From Hydrocarboniphaga sp965279055 (GTDB lineage Bacteria > Pseudomonadota > Gammaproteobacteria > Nevskiales > Nevskiaceae), in NCBI RefSeq assembly GCF_965279055.1, contig NZ_OZ257125.1, positions 1,860,001-1,924,000 on the forward strand: 64,000 bases of DNA, written 5' to 3'. Below are positions 59,955-64,000 of the stretch, piece after piece. A model generated the notes under the pieces. That model worked only from the letters and a program-made list of their open reading frames with translations. It ran no database searches and was not told the origin of the DNA. The translations under genes were made by a program, and so were the position numbers. Numbering within the stretch: the stretch's first letter is position 1; every line of letters begins with the position of its first letter.

Positions 59955-60518
59955 ATGAACTGCAAGAAGAAATATGTGGTGTTCGTGGCCGGGGCCTGCT
60001 TCATGCTGGCCGCAGGTGGTGTTTCGGCTCAGGGCACAACGGCGAAGGCGGGAGCAGCGAGCTACAAACCCACCGTTGACGACTGGGTCGGCGTTAACGA
60101 TGCGGTCGACAACTACACGCTGGGGCTCGAGCTTCATGACATGGCGCGCTTCGACAAGGCGTTCTGGCCCGAGGCCACCATCACGGCTCAGCCCGAGCCC
60201 GGCAAGAGCTTTACGATGCCGTACCGGGCGGCCGCCGCCGGGCCGCCCAAGCCGCCGCCCGGCACGCCGATGCCAGCAATGCCGGCAGGCAATGCGATCG
60301 GCGGCGACATTCCGCCGTGGCATCTGTCGCTGAGTCATCACTTCGAGTTCCAGAGCGCTACCCGTGCCACTCATTACGGATACTTCGTCAGTGTCTATCC
60401 GGATCTGAAGACGAAGACGACCACGGTCGGGCTTCCAGGGCATTACGACGACACCCTGGAAAAGCGCGACGGCGAGTGGCGCATTCTCCAGCGCACAACG
60501 GTGATTGGCGGCAAATAG
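59955..60518 (+). CDS. Secreted SnoaL-like (NTF2-fold) protein
   Basis: A 187-residue protein with a signal peptide (VFVAGACFMLAAGGVSAQ) and a SnoaL-type cone domain: VDNYTLGLELHDMARFDKAF, WPEATITAQPEPGKSF, HLSLSHHFEFQSATRATHYG and YDDTLEKRDGEWRILQRTTV. Such domains act as isomerases, dehydratases or binding proteins on ring compounds. A Pro-rich insert (PPKPPPGTPMPAMPAG) echoes the tails of neighbouring secreted proteins. GGGAGA at the IS junction is its ribosome site. Without the IS it would follow paralogue B by 28 bases, so it was part of that operon. Confidence 0.85.
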   Translation: MNCKKKYVVFVAGACFMLAAGGVSAQGTTAKAGAASYKPTVDDWVGVNDAVDNYTLGLELHDMARFDKAFWPEATITAQPEPGKSFTMPYRAAAAGPPKPPPGTPMPAMPAGNAIGGDIPPWHLSLSHHFEFQSATRATHYGYFVSVYPDLKTKTTTVGLPGHYDDTLEKRDGEWRILQRTTVIGGK

Positions 60519-60588
60519 CCGAGCGCGTCCGTCACTTGCTCTAGCTTGGAGGCGCGGCGCGCTGATTGGCAGCGTGTCGCGCGGCTGG

Positions 60589-60882
60589 CTAGTCGGCTAT
60601 CAGGCGGCTATGCTCGACCACGGGCGGCGCATCGGAGAACGGGCTGATGATCGCGCGCCACTGCACGAACGAAACCGAGCCGCGAAAGCCTTCCGTGTGG
60701 TCTTCAAGAGTCTGCCAGTACACGAGCAGGTGGTAGCGGTTCGGCGTCTCGATCGAGCGGCGCAAGGCGTGTGAGATATAACCGCCGCTGCCAGCGAGAT
60801 GCAGGATGGCGCGCGGAAAGGCCGCCTCGAACGATGCCTCGCTACCGGGACGGATGCTAAGGATCGCGTGCTCGAGAATCAT
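60589..60882 (-). CDS. ABM-superfamily small protein
   Basis: A 97-residue protein with the dimeric alpha-beta-barrel pattern of antibiotic-biosynthesis-monooxygenase proteins (MILEHAILSIRPGSEASFEA, HLAGSGGYISHALRRSIETP, NRYHLLVYWQTLEDHTEGFR). Members are cofactor-free oxygenases or isomerase-like helpers. The ATG overlaps the stop of the fumarylacetoacetate-hydrolase-family gene upstream by four bases (ATGA), so it works in the same pathway. A larger regulator at 4988 uses a similar domain. Confidence 0.85.
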   Translation of the reverse strand: MILEHAILSIRPGSEASFEAAFPRAILHLAGSGGYISHALRRSIETPNRYHLLVYWQTLEDHTEGFRGSVSFVQWRAIISPFSDAPPVVEHSRLIAD

Positions 60883-61877
60883 CGTCCGCTCACTCCGCTA
60901 TTGCTGGCGACGTAGCGCTGATCGATGGCACCGAAGATCGAGCGACCCTGGTCGTCGAGCATCTCGATGCGCACGCGCTCGCCGAATTTCAGGAATGGCG
61001 TCTTTGCCGCCCCTTCGTCCAGCATTTCGATCGCCCTGCGCTCGGCGATGCAGGCTGAGCCCGCGCTTCGCGCCTGGTTCGATACCGTGCCCGAGCCGAG
61101 GATGGTGCCGGCGCGCAGCCGGCGCGAATAGGCGCAGTGCTCGATCAGGCGCGGAAAACTGAAGGTCATTTCGCGGCCGTCGGGGTGACCGAACCACTCG
61201 TTGTTGCGAAAGACGCGTAGCGGCAGCTGTACACGTCCGCCGATCCAGGCGGCGCCGAGTTCATCCGGCGTCACGGCCACCGGCGAAAACGACGTGCTCG
61301 GCTTGGCTTGCAGCCAGCCAAAACCGGTCTTCATCTCGCGCGCGGTCAAGGCGCGCAGACTGACGTCGTTGACGAGCATCAGCAGTTTGACGTGTCCGCC
61401 AGCCTGCTGCTCCGGCGTGCCCATCGGCACTTCGTCGACGATCACCGCGATCTCGCCCTCGAAGTCGAGATTGTCGGACTCGCTGGGCAGTGCCACATCG
61501 TCGCAGGCGCCGATGAAATCGTCCGAAGCGCCCTGGTAGACCAGAGGATATTTTTCGTATTCGTTGGTGATGCCGAGATCGAAGGCTTTCTCGATCAGAC
61601 CGCCGTGATTGGCGAAGGTCGAGCCATCGAGGAATTGTGGAGCGCACGGCAACGGTGCCATGGCCTGTCGAGGGTCGAATTCGAATGCGCCTTTCGCGGT
61701 GCCGGCCTCCAGCTCGGCATAGCGCGCCGCCAGCGGCGCTTCCACTTCTTTCCATCTTTCGACCGCGTCGAGCAGGGTGGCGGCGATCGGTGTCGCCCAG
61801 ACCGCGCGCCTGAGGTCCCGCGACACGAGCGCGAGACGACCGTGGCGGCCTTCGTTGCGGAGCGTAGCCAGTTTCAT
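60879..61877 (-). CDS. Fumarylacetoacetate hydrolase-family enzyme (1)
   Basis: A 332-residue FAH-fold protein: MKLATLRNEGRHGRLALVSR, FLDGSTFANHGGLIEKAFDL, the metal site DNLDFEGEIAVIVDEVPMGT and LMLVNDVSLRALTAREMKTG, then GTILGSGTVSNQ. It is the long, two-domain form close to true fumarylacetoacetases and homologues in meta-cleavage pathways. It should hydrolyse a C-C bond in a 1,3-diketo acid. The shared 19-bp motif lies 127 bases upstream, divergent from an extradiol dioxygenase. Confidence 0.9.
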   Translation of the reverse strand: MKLATLRNEGRHGRLALVSRDLRRAVWATPIAATLLDAVERWKEVEAPLAARYAELEAGTAKGAFEFDPRQAMAPLPCAPQFLDGSTFANHGGLIEKAFDLGITNEYEKYPLVYQGASDDFIGACDDVALPSESDNLDFEGEIAVIVDEVPMGTPEQQAGGHVKLLMLVNDVSLRALTAREMKTGFGWLQAKPSTSFSPVAVTPDELGAAWIGGRVQLPLRVFRNNEWFGHPDGREMTFSFPRLIEHCAYSRRLRAGTILGSGTVSNQARSAGSACIAERRAIEMLDEGAAKTPFLKFGERVRIEMLDDQGRSIFGAIDQRYVASNSGVSGR

Positions 61878-62003
61878 CGGTGTGTTGTCCTAGTCAGTGA
61901 TGTCATGAATAGGCGACGCGTCCCGCATCGCCGATCGATTGACGCGTACTCCAGCGCCGCGCCAGGCCTGCTCAATCGGTAGCCTTGCTTATCCGCTTTT
62001 CAT

Positions 62004-62022
62004 ATTGACAGTATAGTTCAAT
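62004..62022. promoter_or_regulatory. Shared 19-bp operator motif (site 2)
   Basis: 62004-62022 reads ATTGAC-AGTATAG-TTCAAT. It is embedded in a longer dyad, CATATTGA (62001-62008) and TCAATATG (62018-62025), making it the most symmetrical of the four copies. It is 59 bases before the extradiol dioxygenase and 127 before the divergent FAH-family gene, the classic place for a shared operator. Confidence 0.75.
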
Positions 62023-62080
62023 ATGTGAACTAATGGCCGCCTAAAACGAGGGCGGTCCAGCCGCCTGGACCCGAGGAGAG

Positions 62081-63016
62081 ATGATGGGAGTTGTTGCTCA
62101 GGACATCGCGTATGTCCGGTATGCCGCCCCGGATCTGGAGCGCATGGAAGTCTTCCTGCGTGATTTCGGGCTTACGCGAGTGCTGCGCACCGAGCGGGCC
62201 CTGTACATGCGTGGCATCGGCCCCGAGCCCTTTGTGCATGTGACGGAGCTGGGCGAGGCGGCCGCGCTGGGCTTTGGCCTCAAGGCGGCGAGTGTGGACG
62301 ACCTCCAGCGGCTCGCGGCGCTAAGGGGCGTCGACGTGCATGACAGCGACGAACCGGCCGGTGGCCAGCGCGTCACACTGGTTGATCCGGATGGATTCCG
62401 TGTCGATTTCGTATGGGGTGCCACGCCGCATGCGGCGCTGCCGGCGAAACCAGCCGAAGCGCTCAACAGTACCGGCATGCGGCGCCGCCTGAATACCAAG
62501 CAACGCTTCCAGAGCGGTCCGTCGCACGTGATGCGCCTGGGTCATGTGGTGTTGAAGGTCCGCGACTTTGGTGCATCGCAGGCGTTCTACAGTTCCGTCT
62601 TCGGCATGCGCGCTGCCGCCAGCTACTACGCGAATGATCCGGCTCAGACGCTGATGGCGTTCATGCGCTGTGGCCTGGGCCAGACATTTACCGATCACCA
62701 CACCCTGGGAATTCACGAGGTTCCGAACAGCCGCGGCATCGAGCACAGCGCGTTCGAGGTTGTCGACTGGGATGATCTGTGTGTCGGCAACACGCACCTG
62801 ACGCAGAAAGGCTACGAGCATTCCTGGGGCATTGGCCGCCACCTCGAAGGCAGCCAGATCTTCGACTACTGGCGTGATCCGTTTGGCAACAAGATCGAGC
62901 ACTGGACCGATGGTGATTCGATCAACGACGACTATCACGCGGCTCACTCTCAGCTGAATCCGGATGACGCGTCGCAGTGGTCACCGCCGCTGCCGCCTAA
63001 TCTATTTCCGAACTAA
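62081..63016 (+). CDS. Type I extradiol ring-cleavage dioxygenase (VOC family)
   Basis: A 311-residue two-domain vicinal-oxygen-chelate protein. The N-terminal domain (DIAYVRYAAPDLERMEVFLR) is structural. The C-terminal domain (MRLGHVVLKVRDFGASQAFY) carries the Fe(II)/Mn(II) ligands, probably H155, H211 (with H206-H207 near) and E273 in NKIEHWTDG. RDPFGNKIE is the standard end. It should open a catechol ring in meta position. GAGGAGAG precedes ATG 62081 (ATG 62084 is equally possible). It is co-directional with an FAH-family enzyme, the expected next step. Confidence 0.9.
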   Translation: MMGVVAQDIAYVRYAAPDLERMEVFLRDFGLTRVLRTERALYMRGIGPEPFVHVTELGEAAALGFGLKAASVDDLQRLAALRGVDVHDSDEPAGGQRVTLVDPDGFRVDFVWGATPHAALPAKPAEALNSTGMRRRLNTKQRFQSGPSHVMRLGHVVLKVRDFGASQAFYSSVFGMRAAASYYANDPAQTLMAFMRCGLGQTFTDHHTLGIHEVPNSRGIEHSAFEVVDWDDLCVGNTHLTQKGYEHSWGIGRHLEGSQIFDYWRDPFGNKIEHWTDGDSINDDYHAAHSQLNPDDASQWSPPLPPNLFPN

Positions 63017-63056
63017 GCCCCACCTCCCCATTTTCTACAGACAGGCTCATTGACTG

Positions 63057-63926
63057 ATGAAACTCGCAACGTTTACCCATGCCGGCAAAACCCGTATTGG
63101 CAAGATCATCGACGATCGCATCATCGATCTATCGGCGGCGGCGCCCGATCTGCCCACCGACATGGTGGACTTTCTGGTTGCCGGTAAAGAGGCCATGGCG
63201 GCGGCCGCGCGTGTCGTCGAAGGTCCCTCACTTTCGCTCAACGAAGTCAAGCTGGAGGCTCCGGTGCTGAGGCCGCGCAAGTTTCTGGCAGTAGGCTTCA
63301 ACTTCCACGACCATGTCGAGGAAGTGCTGAAGGTGAAGCCGGACATGCAGCTGCCGAAAGTGCCGGTGTTCTTCAACAAGCAGGTGACGTCGATCAACGC
63401 GCCTTATGGCAGCATCGATCTGCCGAGCGTGTCCAAGGAATTGGACTACGAGGTGGAGCTGGCGGTCGTGATCGGCAAGCGTTGCCGGCATGTATCCGCT
63501 GAAAACGCGCTTGAGGTGATCGCCGGCTACTGCGTCTGCAACGACGTCAGCGTTCGCGACTGGCAGCTGGCCTCGCCGACAACGACGATGGGCAAGAGCT
63601 TCGACACGCATGGTCCGATCGGCCCGTGGATCACGACGCCGGACGAGACCGGCCCCGTCGAGTCGCTGTGGATGCGAACCTGGGTCAACGGCGAAGTTCG
63701 CCAGGACGGCAGCATGAGCACGATGGTGCACAGCATCGGCCGTCAGATCGAATACCTCTCGGGCGCCTTTACGCTGGAGCCGGGCGACATCATTGCCACC
63801 GGCACGGTGGCCGGTGTCGGCGTGCTGATGAATCCGCAGACCTTCCTGAAGGAAGGCGACGTCGTGCGCGTCGAGGTCGAGAAGCTGGGGCATCTCGAAC
63901 ATACCGTCGTGCGCGAGCGCGTCTGA
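63057..63926 (+). CDS. Fumarylacetoacetate hydrolase-family enzyme (2), hydrolase/isomerase/decarboxylase type
   Basis: A 289-residue FAH-family protein of the shorter class: LRPRKFLAVGFNFHDHVEEV, VFFNKQVTSINAPYGSIDLP, the metal ligands in LDYEVELAVVIGK, YCVCNDVSVRDWQL, and PGDIIATGTVAGVG. Such enzymes handle 2-hydroxy-muconate-type products of meta cleavage (hydratase, isomerase, decarboxylase or C-C hydrolase). It begins 40 bases after the extradiol dioxygenase, so it is probably co-transcribed with it. The last 74 bases of the window after its stop hold nothing I recognise. Confidence 0.92.
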   Translation: MKLATFTHAGKTRIGKIIDDRIIDLSAAAPDLPTDMVDFLVAGKEAMAAAARVVEGPSLSLNEVKLEAPVLRPRKFLAVGFNFHDHVEEVLKVKPDMQLPKVPVFFNKQVTSINAPYGSIDLPSVSKELDYEVELAVVIGKRCRHVSAENALEVIAGYCVCNDVSVRDWQLASPTTTMGKSFDTHGPIGPWITTPDETGPVESLWMRTWVNGEVRQDGSMSTMVHSIGRQIEYLSGAFTLEPGDIIATGTVAGVGVLMNPQTFLKEGDVVRVEVEKLGHLEHTVVRERV

Positions 63927-64000
63927 GCAAAGGGGGACATCGGTCGGGACTGCCGCCCCCGACCGAGCTGGTTCCAGGAGCGTTAGCCGACACCGTCGGT

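Noticed and set aside
63049..63067. ATTGAC upstream of the second FAH-family gene as a fifth operator copy
   Set aside because: The TAG and TNCAAT arm are missing at the fixed spacing, so it matches only the left arm.

Overview
The window is high-GC, densely coded bacterial chromosome. It has no rRNA, tRNA, CRISPR array or prophage. The gene families (TrhO rhodanese, HopJ-family protein, iron-sulfur photolyase with a DUF2256 partner, NodT-type RND efflux, DUF6152 proteins, YceI, many TonB receptors and cytochromes) suggest an environmental, catabolically versatile gammaproteobacterium. A Nevskiales/Xanthomonadales-like host is my best guess, inferred from gene content only. An intergenic repeat at 13.5-13.7 kb with CCCTCTCCC-type inverted arms fits that group.

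Layout. 0-7 kb: alcohol dehydrogenase (cut by the window edge), MalT-type LuxR regulator, Baeyer-Villiger monooxygenase, an unusual ABM-LuxR regulator and a beta-lactamase-fold esterase. Together they look like an alcohol -> ketone -> ester -> acid + alcohol route. 7-9 kb: MarR and dienelactone hydrolase, divergent from a small membrane protein across a perfect 20-bp palindrome. 9-23 kb: mostly housekeeping and accessory genes (PHP metallohydrolase, TrhO, hydrolase, HopJ-like protein, two-component pair, photolyase, OmpA-type lipoproteins, LysR, a fused PNPOx/FAD/2Fe-2S reductase, GST), plus a deletion scar joining half an AraC gene to a short SDR remnant. 23-27 kb: a minus-strand electron-transfer operon (b561 cytochrome, cytochrome-porin fusion, monohaem cytochrome c) ending in an orphan response-regulator DNA-binding domain. 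27-39.5 kb: a large metal-uptake and redox locus (two HupE/UreJ permeases, two TonB receptors, a PepSY reductase, two DUF6644-like membrane proteins, a dihaem cytochrome c and a parvulin-like foldase). 39.6-47.2 kb: an RND tripartite pump divergent from a CpxRA-like two-component system, with three perfectly spaced GTAAA boxes between them. 47.4-64 kb: a catabolic region (YceI, two copies of a DUF6152 + secreted-protein cassette, MFS transporter, SDRs, a histidinol-dehydrogenase paralogue, a PCMH/VAO-type flavocytochrome set, SnoaL-like and ABM-like proteins, two fumarylacetoacetate-hydrolase family enzymes and an extradiol dioxygenase), interrupted by one intact IS5-family element with a CTAG target duplication.

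Most notable signal: four intergenic regions of the right-hand 17 kb (47.45, 54.54, 57.30 and 62.01 kb) carry the same 19-bp motif, ATTGAC-N4-TAG-TNCAAT, with identical spacing. It lies ahead of the YceI gene, the HisD-like/SDR genes, the flavocytochrome/DUF6152 divergent pair and the ring-cleavage divergent pair. This argues that the scattered genes form one regulon for breakdown of a phenolic or alicyclic compound, controlled by a regulator encoded outside the window. The metal-uptake/redox locus is the second candidate for an undescribed system.
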